A stretch of DNA of 33,955 nt from Dichotomocladium elegans. Lineage: Eukaryota; Mucoromycota; Mucoromycetes; Mucorales; Lichtheimiaceae. The stretch lies in the NCBI GenBank assembly GCA_025716815.1, contig JAIXMN010000075.1, forward strand, positions 1 to 33,955, written 5' to 3'. Position numbers and translations under genes: made by a program. Positions 9,827-18,702 of this stretch are shown here, one piece after another (position 1 is the first letter of the stretch; each line of letters starts with the position of its first letter). The notes under the pieces were generated by a model. It saw only the letters and a list, made by a program, of their open reading frames with translations, did not search any database and was not told where the DNA came from.

Positions 9827-11261
9827 ACAACCAAAGGTAATTGGTGGATCCTGGTAGCAGTCGACTATGCATCAAACTGGACAATCGCCCGCGCCGTCCC
9901 GGAAGCCACAGGTCCTGCCATCGCCAATTTCTTATTCAACGAAATTGTAATGCGCTTTTCATGTCCAGCTGAGATCGTTACTGACCGCGGTGCAAACTTC
10001 ATGTCGAAGGTGCTCAACACCTATCTGGGACGCATGAAAATTAACCACCAACTTACCTCGGCATTCCACCCCCGCTCGAATGGCAAAGTCGAACGCACAA
10101 ACGGAATACTTAAACAGATGCTCCGAAAGTATGTCCATGGCGCCGTATCCAAATGGGACGAGTTTCTCGAGACAGCAGTTTTCGCTTGTCAAGTACGAAA
10201 GCATCGCACAACAGGCCTCAGTCCCTACTACCTAGTTTATGGTACCGAACCTCGACTCCCTGGTGATGTCCTCCCGCCTTTCATTGTTACTACACCCACC
10301 AGCAATGTAGAAAAAATCGCCGATATACGCCAACCCGAACTCCTACGCTTACGTGAAGCACGAGCAACTGCCGCCGAGAAACTCAATGCTAACGCTAAAC
10401 GAGACAAAGCCATATGGGATGCCATCCTCAAGCCCCAGGTTTTTGCCGTTGGTGATCACGTCTTGATGCGTCATGAACAAAAGCTCAGCCTAGAATACAA
10501 CTGGAAGGGACCCTATGTCATCACAGCACGAAATTTAGACACGGATATCTATCAGCTAAAAGACATGAATGGCGTACCTTACCGTTCTTGGGTTCATACC
10601 GACCGCCTCCGCCCCATCCACCTGCCACCTGCTGCACCTTCACCGACCATGTGGTATGACCCGGCTTCTTCCCGCACTTCCGATCGACGATCTCTCAACT
10701 TCCTATCTTCTCAGTTGCTCGCGGACGACCAACAATCTCGAGAGGGGGTATTGTCGTGGCCAGAATCAGATAGTCACATAATCTAATTTATTTTGTAAGA
10801 CTCTCAAGAACATACAAGGCGCAGTACGCTTACTGAGCCACGTACCACATCCAAAGCCTACCACAAACCATACACACGCCCAGCCACAATCTATATATAT
10901 ATATTAGCCACACATTTTTAGATACAGAAAAACATACAGGATTTTCAAGAAGAAGTTTGCCACAAATTTTAGTTGTTCGTATAGATGGTCTAGATTTTTC
11001 GTTTTTTTTTGCTTCAAAATCGAATACAAATTTTAGTATTTCGTTTCTCTTCTTCCTTCGAAATTAGAATGAAACATAAATGGTTGGCCTCCCAAAACTA
11101 TTCTGGTGTAAAAAGAGGAGAAGGAAGACTCATCTATAGCCTTGATTGAAATGTTCTTGCTGCTATTGCCTTTTAATTTGACAAAAGGGTAGCAACGAAA
11201 TACTAAAATTTGTATTCGAATTTGAAGCAAAAAAGACGAAAAACCTAGACTGTCTTAGGGT

Positions 11262-11434
11262 TTCTCATTGACGGATCTGGATCGGATTGGATCCAATCCG
11301 GATCCACACCGCGGATCGAATTGCTCACACCGGATCCAATCCGTTTGCTAAACGGATTGCAAATTGCAATCCGGATCCACACCGCTTCAATCCGTCCCAA
11401 TCCGTCCCAATCCGTCCCAATCCGTGATCCGTAA
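11262..11434. repeat. Subterminal GGATCCGG/AATCCGTCCC repeat cluster of hAT copy 1 (left)
   Basis: Many direct and inverted copies of GGATCC, GGATTG, AATCCGGATCC and four tandem copies of AATCCGTCCC-like units. A matching cluster lies at 13139-13328, and both occur in copy 2. Clustered short subterminal motifs are where hAT transposases are known to bind; that role is inferred here. Confidence 0.7.
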
Positions 11435-11957
11435 TGCTGAAATGAGGAGATTTATTAAAACACATCAATAGAGCGAAATTGGAAAGAATATGGCCATTCG
11501 GCAGTACTGTCAGAACGGAGAAAGGTGAAAACCGAAGTTGATTTTAAGATGACATTAGCAGTTGTAGCAAAAAATTAAGCGTCAAAGAACAGAAAATCCC
11601 AATAGGAATTAAAAAAGTTGGAGGGTTTGATCCATAGAAGGCAAAGTGGTATAATTGCTGACGCGGGAGCCGTTTGGAACGCTAGTTATGCCTATGGTTG
11701 TGGCTGGGTGACGGTCACAAGCTGAACAATTTAATTTTGCACCCATGCCCACCACATTTCAAAGCTAGTCTGCCTTCAGAGTAACCGCGTATGTAATTGT
11801 ACTGCGAAACCAGCAACAAAGTATTATTAATCGATGTTAATTGCTGCAATTACAGCGACGCGAAAGCTTTTTTTATTTATTTACGAGACTCACGCTTAAG
11901 GTGACATCTTTCTAGCATAAACAATCTTCTTTTAGTTTGCCGCCTGCTAACGCCCAT

Positions 11958-12700
11958 CTACTCGCCGAAATATGTACACCACGAGTTGGCAAGTACACTC
12001 TCGCGAAGCTTTGCAGGATTGAGTCGATTTCTTGATGCTGGAATGTAATGCTTTGCTCGTGAAAATGTGCGCTCCGGACCGACTGACGATGCTGGTATTG
12101 CCAGGTATCTGCGCGCCATTGTCTTCAGCTCTTTCCATTCGTTCACCTCGCCGCGCCAGTAGCTGAGAACAAGTTCCTGATTGACACCGTTTGTCTCATC
12201 AAATATACAATTGGCGGAGACGTATGCCTGCAGCTGGTCAGCAATCCTTTGCGGCCTCCTGATTAAGGCATCTGGATTGCAAATGGACGACTTATGACCA
12301 GCAATCGGCTTGTACGCTTCCCAGGTCGCTTGCACTTGCTCTTTCGCAACATCACCGAAGTGTCCCCAGTTCTTGTCCTCCCACCATTGGAATTTCAGCC
12401 GTGGATCCATAGCAGTCGCGACAGCAAAGGCATGTCCTTCGGCCTTGCAGTAGTAGCCTTTTAATTTTGCCCATCCACAGCGTGCTGCTTCTGGTAGCGC
12501 GGGCCATTCCTACGAATCAACATATAAGTTTGGTGTCTGGAATCGCTTCACTGTAACCTCGCTTACATTTTTCCAGTCCTCCTCAAAGTTTTCCAGATGG
12601 TCAAGCAACCGGTTATATGAGAGAATTACAAGGTTCAAGGTGAGTGGGAATATGTATACTAAATCGAGGCGCAGGTTGCGTTTGTGATCATTGCTTGGTG
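11958..12700 (-). pseudogene. hAT transposase C-terminal remnant, copy 1
   Basis: The longest open part (11958-12410) reads MDPRLKFQWWEDKNW ... and contains the hAT dimerisation region: YWRGEVNEWKELKTMARRYL, AIPASSVGPERTFSRA, RNRLNPAKLRESVLANSW. Upstream in the same frame WAKLKGYYCKAEGHAF and, beyond an in-frame TAG (12510-12512), LLDHLENFEEDWKN also fit hAT. Full hAT transposases are usually about 600 residues or more; only about the last 230 remain, and no BED zinc finger or N-terminal catalytic Asp is visible. The same TAG occurs in copy 2, so it predates both insertions. Confidence 0.85.
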
Positions 12701-13536
12701 AAAACCAAGAAATACTGATCGCTGGAAAATGAGAAAAGGAAATACGGAAATATGGGGAAAAGCGCCATGGCCGTGGAATGATTGATATGGAAGGAATATT
12801 TACTTTCGAGGAGTTTGCTTGATTTTTTTACCTTTCACGTTCTGCAAATATAAAACCTGAGATATCCTAAAAGAGATGTGTACTGAGCCAGCTTCACATC
12901 GAAATACTACCAGCTATTATCTAAGGAGTCGGTCATTTCGCCAAAGTCAACTATGTATGAGCTATAACGAAGCTACATTTCTTGCTGGTTTTGTTTATTC
13001 CGCAATTTTGCACTAACTGTATTCCTTATTCTCAAACTCCCACATCCCATTTCTTGCACATCTGTAATTGCTATTGTTATACATTAACAGGATTATAATG
13101 GCAGGAACCCAATGTCTAGGTTGATTTGGACAGATCTAACGAATTGGAATAGATCCGCGAAGTGCAATCCGTGTGCGATCCGGATCGGTTCAGATCCGTG
13201 AAGTGCAACCCGTATGAGATCCGGATTGCAAATGTCCTACACCGGATCCGCAAAATCCGAGATGAGGTCAATCCGAATCCGCACCATTGCCTTTTGATCC
13301 GGATCGGATCATAAGATCCGGATTCGATGAGAAACCCTAGACTGTCTATATGAACAACTAAAATTTGTGGCAAAGTTCTTCTTGAAAATCCTGTATAAAT
13401 GCTCAAATAGTTCCATTAAATAAACGATATCTCATTTCTGATATTTCCCTGAATCGTCTTAGTGACATTCCAGTTCTGTGTGAACTCGCCGTTGTCTATT
13501 GCAAAAGGATCTTCGTGACCAGGACAACGACAGTGG

Positions 13537-13993
13537 TGTCATAGTCCAATCACTCGGTTATTATAATTCCCGGCCGTGTCTATTTTTGTACTGATCCCTG
13601 ACGTAATGCTCGTCATACTGCTTCTTTTGGATGCTATGACGACATACACATCACTACTTCTGTAGATACATCGTCCGTTCCCCATTACGACATCACAATA
13701 TTATATGTATAGTCAGCATTAGAAAATGAATATAAATACGCGAGTAGTTTACAGGCAATAAAGGGGATCATCGATTCGTTATCATATTCCTTCGTGGTTT
13801 ACATCCTCTTCGTGGTTCTCCTTCGTGGTTCTCCTTCGTGGTTCTCCTTCGTGGTTCTCCTTCGTGGTTCTCCTTCGTGGTTCTCCTTCATGGTTCTCCT
13901 TCGTGGTAATACTCTTCGTGGTTATACTCTCTCCGTGGTTATACTCTCTTCGTGGTCGTCGTCGCCTGTGTTCAAACAAAAACAAAGACGACA
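13537..13993 (+). repeat. Solo LTR, family A
   Basis: TGTCATAGTCC ... AAAGACGACA, 457 bp, alignable end to end with the element 2 LTR (shared ATTATAATTCCCGG, ACGTAATGCTCGTCAT, CCCCATTACGACATCA). TATA-like TATAAATACG near 13732, AATAAA near 13758. GTGG lies on both sides (13533-13536, 13994-13997), consistent with a 4-bp duplication. No internal region is attached, so it is a recombination product. Confidence 0.85.
13809..13899 (+). repeat. 13-bp tandem repeat inside the solo LTR A (7 units)
   Basis: TTCGTGGTTCTCC repeated head to tail from 13809, one unit reading TTCATGG at 13887, then decaying copies to about 13955. It is the same phase and location as the 26-bp array of the element 2 LTR. 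Units are contiguous without spacers, so this is not a CRISPR. Confidence 0.9.
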
Positions 13994-14310
13994 GTGGCCA
14001 GGCTCAGTTGGCCACACAAACTAATTTATTTTGTAAGACTCGCAAGAACATACAAGGCGCAGTACCCTTGCCGAGCCACGTACCACATCCAAGACCAGTC
14101 CACAAGATTCAAACGACTAGCCACAATCCATATATATACATTAGCCACATATTCTTAGATACAGAAAAACAGATAAATACTCAAATAGTTCCATTAAATA
14201 AACGATATCTCATTTCTGATATTTCCCTGAATCGTCTTAGTGACATTCCAGTTCTGTGTGAACTCGCCGTTGTCTATTGCAAAAGGATCTTCGTGACCAG
14301 GACAACGACA
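13994..14310 (+). repeat. Older family-B LTR, body (5' eight bases displaced)
   Basis: Begins GTGGCCAGGCTCAG, i.e. from base 5 of the family-B LTR, and ends ACAACGACA. The first half (to about 14165) has many differences from element 3 LTRs, while the second half (ATAAATACTCAAATAG to the end) is identical by eye to the element 3 5' LTR. The following AATTGG (14311-14316) resembles the element 3 leader ATTGG, so the original internal region began here before element 4 arrived. Confidence 0.8.
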
Positions 14311-14316
14311 AATTGG

Positions 14317-14595
14317 TGGATCAGACCGTAGCCAGGAACAGACAAGTAGAAGATATGATAAGATGCCCTTTTATTGTTTGTAACGGAGGGGAGTATTTAT
14401 ATGTTTTTCTAGCTGTTGTGGTGATGCCAAATATAAGGCAATGGTTACGTGGCATGTTGAGGGATGACTACGTGTTCAATGGAGAGGAGACTACGTGTTG
14501 GCGGCGACGTGGGTTAACGAGAGGCGACTACGTGTTCGAACGGCAACAATGGTGTGGTTACTAAAAGGGAAATCCCGCCGAGTCCGACTACGACA
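14317..14595 (-). repeat. 3' LTR of element 4
   Basis: On the minus strand it runs TGTCGTAGTCGG ... CTGATCCA, 279 bp, with ACATATAAATACTCC and AATAAAAGGG as core promoter and poly(A) signal. The start is fixed by the polypurine tract and by analogy with TGTCG starts of families A and B. The end is less certain: CA at 14317 or at 14314 both fit. The end is inferred from the adjoining family-B leader. Confidence 0.65.
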
Positions 14596-17500
14596 GTACC
14601 CCCCTCCCAGATTGTTGATCGTCCTCGAGCAACACATTCAGTAGGCCAGCAGCTTGCATATGGTGACGTTCGGCAGCACGGGCAGTAGTGGGGTCATACC
14701 AGGGATCTATGGGAGGACTGGAATTGACATGGATGGGGCGTAACCGATCAGTGTGAACCCAAGATGGGTAGACTTGGCCATGGAGATCCTGGAGGTGATA
14801 AATGTCGGAATCAGGTTTCGTGGCGATAACCTTATACGGGCCTTTCCAGTTAAACTCAAGGCTCAACTTGTTTTCATGCCGCATCAAGACGTGATCACCA
14901 ACGGAAAAAGTTTGCGGCTTTAAGTTGGCATCCCACCGAGCCTTATCCTTGGCAGCATTGTCTTGGAGTCGACGTTTGGCGAGTAAGCGCGCTTCGCGCA
15001 ATCGACGAACCTCAGGCACGCGACCAGACACAGCAGGTACTTCTTCGGTGTCACCGGCAGTGGACACAACAAAGGGACGTAAATGATCGCCTGGTAAGCG
15101 AGGCTCAACACCATACACCAAGAAATATGGACTAAATCCAGTAGTACGATGTTTGCGGATGCGACAAGCAAAAACTGCAGGCTCCACAAACTGGTCCCAG
15201 TGGTGAATACGACCTTGAGTATACTTGCGTAACATTTGTTTCAGAATGCCGTTGGTCCGCTCCACCTTAGCATTGGTCCTCGGGTGGAAAGCACTTCTAA
15301 AAATGTGATTGACCTTGATACGACCAAGGTAGTTGGCCAACACCTTGGACATAAAATTAGCACCGCGGTCTGTACAGATTTCTTCAGGGCAGCCGAAAGG
15401 TAAAACGATCTCCTCATAAATAAAGTCGGCGATGGCCTCACCAGTGGCATCAGATACGGCACGAGCAATGGTCCAGTTTGTGGCGTAGTCGACAGCAACA
15501 AGCAACCAGTGATTACCTTTGGCCGTAGTTGGCAGTTCGCCCACAAAGTCTAAATGCCATCGAGAGAAGACGGGCGGCACCTCCAAAGGTTTCATAGGTG
15601 CATGATGGACATGGCGATCAGTCTTGGCAGCGAGTTGGCACTGCTGGCACGAGGCCAACCAGTCTTGGATATCTCTTCGCATATCTGGCCACCACCAACG
15701 CTTGTGCATCAGGTCATACACCGTGGTTTTTCCCGCGTGGCCGAACGACTTGTGGAATTGCTCGACCAAGTCTGCGCGACGAGCAAACAATACGTAGCGC
15801 ACTTCTTGAATATCGTCACGGATCCGAAGTTTATGATAGACCTGATCATTGCGCACTGCAAACTTGTCCTTATGTTTTTCGAGCAGATCCTTGTACATAG
15901 GTGGCCACTTGTTGTCGGCGAGGGCATAAAACTTTGGCCAGTCGGATTCTTGCACTGCCTTGACTGCGTAGAGGAACTCCGGTTCCAAACTTGTTTCCTT
16001 GGTGACGCACTCAGGGCCATCCCGTCTGGACAGCAGATCGGGTATGTGGTTGTCCTTACTGGGTTTGTATTGGATATCTGGGTCGTACAGTTCCAGCTCG
16101 GCAATCCATCTGGTCAGGCGAGGCGTTGGCTTGGTTTGGGTCTGGAAATACTTCAGCGGATGGTGATCGGTGAACACTGTGTAACGTCGACCTTCGACGA
16201 AGCAACGCCAGGTCCGCAGGGCATGAAGGATGGCCAGCAACTCCCTTTCTTGGACAGGATAGTTCCGCTCGGCAGCAGAAAGCTTCTTAGACTCAAAGGC
16301 TAACGGGTGCATTGCACCATCGGGTCCGCGTTGTAGTAGCACAGCGCCCACACCAAAGTCAGAAGCATCCGTCTCAATCACATACGGGGCCGCTGGGTTT
16401 GGTGGCAACAAAATGGGTGCGTCACTCATGCGGGTCTTGATTTCCTCAAACGCGCGCTGGCAGTCCGGAGTCCATTTGATTGACCTTTTCTTTGCTCCCG
16501 TACCCTTTGTCAAGTCTGTCAGAGGCGACGCAATGGCAGCGAAATCGCGAATGAAGCGTCGATAGTGCGAACCGAGACCAACAAACTGACGAACTTCCTG
16601 TACATTTGTGGGGACCGGCCAGTCCTTGATTGCTTGCACTTTTTTCTGCGACGGACGGATACCACGCGCCGACACCTGATAGCCGACAAACTCCAGCTCG
16701 GTCTTGTTGAATTCGCATTTCTTCAAGTTGGCTATCAGCTTTGCTTGGCGAAGCCGTTCCAATATCTGATGAACATGACGGTAATGCTCTTCTTCGGTCT
16801 TGCTGTATATCAGGATATCGTCCAAATACACGAGAGCGAACTCATCCAGACAATCTCCAAGAACCGAGTTCATCAGTTTTTGGAACGTAGGCGGCGCGTT
16901 AGTCAGACCAAAGGGCAACACCAAAAATTCATATTGACCATAACGTGTATTAAAAGCCGTCTTGGGTACATCGGCATCCTTGATTTTTACCTGGTGATAC
17001 CCACTCTTGAGGTCGATACTTGAAAAGTAGTGGGCTCCCCCAAGTCGCTCGAGGCACTCGTCGATTCTTGGCAAAGGGTGTGAGTTACGGCGCGTGACTC
17101 GATTTACTGCGCGATAGTCGATGCATAAACGCATGTTTCCATCCTTCTTGCGCACAAACAGCACTGGTGCACCCCATGGCGACGCACTTGGTCGAATCAG
17201 ACGCAGATCCAATAGTTCCTTTAATTGACGCCGCAGCTCGTCCAGTTCCAAAGGACTCATCTTGTACGGAGGTCGAGAGATTGGCGGTGAGTCACCAGTG
17301 TCAATAACATGCTCCACATTGCGATCTGGTGGTAGTCCTGGTAACTGGTCTTGAAACACGTCGTTGAACTCGGACACCAGCATCGCGAACTTGCTTTCTC
17401 CCGTGGTCCTAGCCGTTGTGTCATCCGACCAGACAAAGCACAGAAACACATCGTCAATTCCTTTTCCACGCTCCAGACGTTGGATCTGACGATGAGATAT

Positions 17501-18103
17501 GAGGTAAGCAAGGTCAGGAATATTGCGCTTGTGCTTCGGACGTAGGACGTATTCGTGCTGCCCCTTGTGAATGCGCCAGGTATCTAGTTCCCAGTCGGGC
17601 ATCGGCTGGATGGTCTTGAGCCAATCACGCCCGAGGATTACGTCGAACTTGGTGTCGAGGACGTACGCCGTGGTCTGATGGCGAAAGCGTTGCGCATCCA
17701 GGGAGAGCGTCGCTTGCTTATCGATCGACATGACGTGGCCACCAGCAGTTTCGACATCGCGACCAGGTACAGCACGGACAGGCAGTCCATTTGCTACTCG
17801 CGGAGCGACGTACGAGCCAGTAGCACCAGAATCGATCAACACATCAACAGCACGACCATTGCATAACATCGAATACAGGGGCAAATCGGTTTGTTTAATT
17901 GAGAGCAATGAATCAAGATACTGTTTATCCTCCTCTATGTTTTTGTGTAAGTCCAATGAATCTTGATCTAGTTCGTCGGACAAATCGATCAGTGGGCCTT
18001 CGCGATCGACCACAGGTGGGGCCTCCTTGACAACGTTGAGGGATGGGTTTACTGAATGGCGCGGCGGAACTCCCTCTAATCCTGTCGCGCTGGGCCTTTT
18101 CCC
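14588..18103 (-). CDS. pol: Pol polyprotein of element 4, uninterrupted
   Basis: At least 1141 residues counted from the GTG codon at 18013 used for numbering; the frame is open back to the slip site at 18103. Retropepsin DSG is at 61-63. Reverse transcriptase has [10 protein letters not shown] near 366-375 and YLDD 396-399. RNase H has Asp549 (ETDASD) and TDHHPL near 615. The integrase zinc ligands are H754, H759, C789 and C792. The integrase triad is D822, D882, E918, i.e. the canonical D-59-D-35-E spacing. GPY/F lies near 1056-1060, and no chromodomain follows. This protein makes cDNA and inserts it. All key residues are in place, so it is the best candidate in the window for an active enzyme set. 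The stop TAG lies in the first 8 bases of the LTR (14588-14595). Large plus-strand frames opposite it are shadows. Confidence 0.95.
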   Translation of the reverse strand, partial: GKRPSATGLEGVPPRHSVNPSLNVVKEAPPVVDREGPLIDLSDELDQDSLDLHKNIEEDKQYLDSLLSIKQTDLPLYSMLCNGRAVDVLIDSGATGSYVAPRVANGLPVRAVPGRDVETAGGHVMSIDKQATLSLDAQRFRHQTTAYVLDTKFDVILGRDWLKTIQPMPDWELDTWRIHKGQHEYVLRPKHKRNIPDLAYLISHRQIQRLERGKGIDDVFLCFVWSDDTTARTTGESKFAMLVSEFNDVFQDQLPGLPPDRNVEHVIDTGDSPPISRPPYKMSPLELDELRRQLKELLDLRLIRPSASPWGAPVLFVRKKDGNMRLCIDYRAVNRVTRRNSHPLPRIDECLERLGGAHYFSSIDLKSGYHQVKIKDADVPKTAFNTRYGQYEFLVLPFGLTNAPPTFQKLMNSVLGDCLDEFALVYLDDILIYSKTEEEHYRHVHQILERLRQAKLIANLKKCEFNKTELEFVGYQVSARGIRPSQKKVQAIKDWPVPTNVQEVRQFVGLGSHYRRFIRDFAAIASPLTDLTKGTGAKKRSIKWTPDCQRAFEEIKTRMSDAPILLPPNPAAPYVIETDASDFGVGAVLLQRGPDGAMHPLAFESKKLSAAERNYPVQERELLAILHALRTWRCFVEGRRYTVFTDHHPLKYFQTQTKPTPRLTRWIAELELYDPDIQYKPSKDNHIPDLLSRRDGPECVTKETSLEPEFLYAVKAVQESDWPKFYALADNKWPPMYKDLLEKHKDKFAVRNDQVYHKLRIRDDIQEVRYVLFARRADLVEQFHKSFGHAGKTTVYDLMHKRWWWPDMRRDIQDWLASCQQCQLAAKTDRHVHHAPMKPLEVPPVFSRWHLDFVGELPTTAKGNHWLLVAVDYATNWTIARAVSDATGEAIADFIYEEIVLPFGCPEEICTDRGANFMSKVLANYLGRIKVNHIFRSAFHPRTNAKVERTNGILKQMLRKYTQGRIHHWDQFVEPAVFACRIRKHRTTGFSPYFLVYGVEPRLPGDHLRPFVVSTAGDTEEVPAVSGRVPEVRRLREARLLAKRRLQDNAAKDKARWDANLKPQTFSVGDHVLMRHENKLSLEFNWKGPYKVIATKPDSDIYHLQDLHGQVYPSWVHTDRLRPIHVNSSPPIDPWYDPTTARAAERHHMQAAGLLNVLLEDDQQSGRGVLS
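18059..18103 (-). promoter_or_regulatory. -1 ribosomal frameshift signal, element 4 gag-pol
   Basis: On the minus strand the heptamer G GGA AAA (18103-18097) sits in the gag frame. A 6-nt spacer follows, then GCGCG (18090-18086), which can pair with CGCGC (18063-18059). The heptamer differs from the TTTAAAA of elements 2 and 3 yet still obeys X XXY YYZ, and it lies the same 7 codons before the gag stop. Confidence 0.75.
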
Positions 18104-18702
18104 TGGTATTGGCGGCCTTGACCATGAGCTTGATTAAAACGGCGACGAGACGAACAGTTGCGCGCGATGTGCCCTAAGCCGCCACAGTTGTAGCAATCCT
18201 TGTCGTCGTCATTGCTGTTGTGGGAGCTGCGCTGGCGCCGGTTGATATTTCCGCGACCAGGTGCGCGCCATTGGCTTGATCCTCTTGGGCGGATAGCATC
18301 CAAGTCCATTGGCGCCACACCAGAGGAGCGGAGATATTCGGGGACGGGGTTAGTCATATGTGCCTGGTGTGCCGGTGCGATTGGTTGTGAGTTTTGGAAA
18401 AAGCCTTGGGACATTTGTTGCGCGCTTTCAAATGCTAGCGCCAGCCTTATGGCATCCACAGATGTAGCGGGGAACTGGGTAGCAACGTGGAGTCTGACGT
18501 GTGGTTGCAGATTGCGGACGAAACGATCCAGTGCCTCGTCGTTGGTCATGTTTTGCAGCGAAGCACAGACGGACTGGAATTGTGCTATGTAGGTCGCCAC
18601 TGTACCCGATTGTTGTAAAGCTGCGAGTCTATTCCTTGCTAATTGCGGTGCATTTGTGGGGCTATACGCCGTCAGAATTCGTTTCTTGAAATCGCCATAG
18701 GC
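18076..18702 (-). pseudogene. gag: Gag of element 4, N-terminus missing
   Basis: The frame is open from the junction near 18702 as AYGDFKKRILTAYSPTNAP, then LARNRLAALQQSGTVATYIA and the capsid-like LDRFVRNLQPHVRLHVATQF. The PMDLDAI motif, a basic linker and one zinc knuckle CYNCGGLGHIARNC follow. The first Met inside (18600) is internal: homology with element 3 gag extends upstream of it. About half of gag is lost. It ends at TAG 18076-18078. Confidence 0.85.

Larger units (their letters stand above)
6993..10786 (+). pseudogene. pol: Pol polyprotein of element 3, integrase split by a 189-bp insertion
   Basis: Entered by -1 frameshift, then open to 9637. Domains are: retropepsin ([14 protein letters not shown]), reverse transcriptase (FGLSNAPRAFQ, YLDDVLIYSK), RNase H (IETDASDFGSGAVL, YTDHHPLRYF), integrase HHCC (GFHQGFGHAG ... 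CKQCQLA) and the first integrase Asp (HLDFIGELP). The insertion at 9638-9826 with its 5-bp duplication shifts the frame. Coding resumes at 9830 with KGNWWILVAVDYASNW, the second Asp (TDRGANFMS), the Glu (GKVERTNG) and the GPY/F module (YNWKGPYVI). The expected stop position in the LTR (bases 6-8) is TGG here, so the frame runs 35 nt into the 3' LTR before TAA 10784-10786. All other catalytic residues that I can see are present. Confidence 0.9.
11256..13339 (-). mobile_element. hAT transposon, copy 1 (2084 bp, deleted transposase)
   Basis: Ends TAGGGTTTCTCAT ... ATGAGAAACCCTA, 13-bp perfect inverted repeats, flanked by the 8-bp duplication GACTGTCT (11248-11255 and 13340-13347). Both traits are diagnostic of the hAT superfamily. 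The coding remnant is on the minus strand. About 170 bp inside each end is packed with AATCCG/GGATCC-type repeats. Compared with copy 2 it lacks 33 bp near 11680 and has one extra AATCCGTCCC unit and one extra base near 12762. Confidence 0.93.
10937..13393. mobile_element. MITE copy 2, itself interrupted by a hAT element
   Basis: Same ends as the MITE in element 2 (CAGGATTTTCAAG ... CTTGAAAATCCTG) and the same orientation, flanked by TA (10935-10936, 13394-13395). Removing the hAT (11256-13339) and one 8-bp duplication leaves about 365 bp, against 367 bp for copy 1. The hAT sits in the right inverted repeat. Confidence 0.9.
5509..13532 (+). mobile_element. Element 3: Ty3/gypsy retrotransposon with both family-B LTRs
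   Basis: Complete outline: 5' LTR, candidate primer site, gag, -1 frameshift site, pol, polypurine tract (GAGAGGGGGTAT) and 3' LTR. It is flanked by GTGG on each side (5505-5508 and 13533-13536), a 4-bp target duplication. By eye the two LTRs differ at only three positions, all transitions, so insertion was recent. Later insertions broke it: a 189-bp solo-LTR-like piece in integrase, and a MITE carrying a hAT element in the 3' LTR. Confidence 0.9.
10752..13532 (+). repeat. 3' LTR of element 3 (family B), split by MITE plus hAT
   Basis: LTR bases are 10752-10936 and 13394-13532; everything between is the MITE (10937-13393) and the TA duplication. The upstream polypurine tract is GAGAGGGGGTAT. 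Compared with the 5' LTR I see G/A, T/C and A/G differences at three sites only. Confidence 0.9.
14317..18702 (-). mobile_element. Element 4: Ty3/gypsy retrotransposon, minus strand, 5' truncated
   Basis: Read on the minus strand: partial gag, -1 frameshift site, full pol, polypurine tract (GGGAGGGGGGTAC) and 3' LTR. The 5' LTR, primer site and first half of gag are absent; gag stops abruptly against a Harbinger fragment near 18700. No nonsense codon is seen in pol, so loss of the 5' end is recent or pol is otherwise maintained. Confidence 0.88.

Noticed and set aside
13782..13985. Repetitive Arg/Glu/Thr minus-strand frame and its plus-strand counterparts; possible CRISPR
   Set aside because: They are readings of the 13-bp LTR tandem array. 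Units touch each other with no spacers, so it is neither a gene nor a CRISPR.
15554..16303. 249-codon plus-strand frame opposite element 4 pol
   Set aside because: It is antisense to the RNase H/integrase part of an intact pol and shows no domain of its own.
16565..17023. 152-codon plus-strand frame
   Set aside because: Shadow of element 4 reverse transcriptase on the minus strand.
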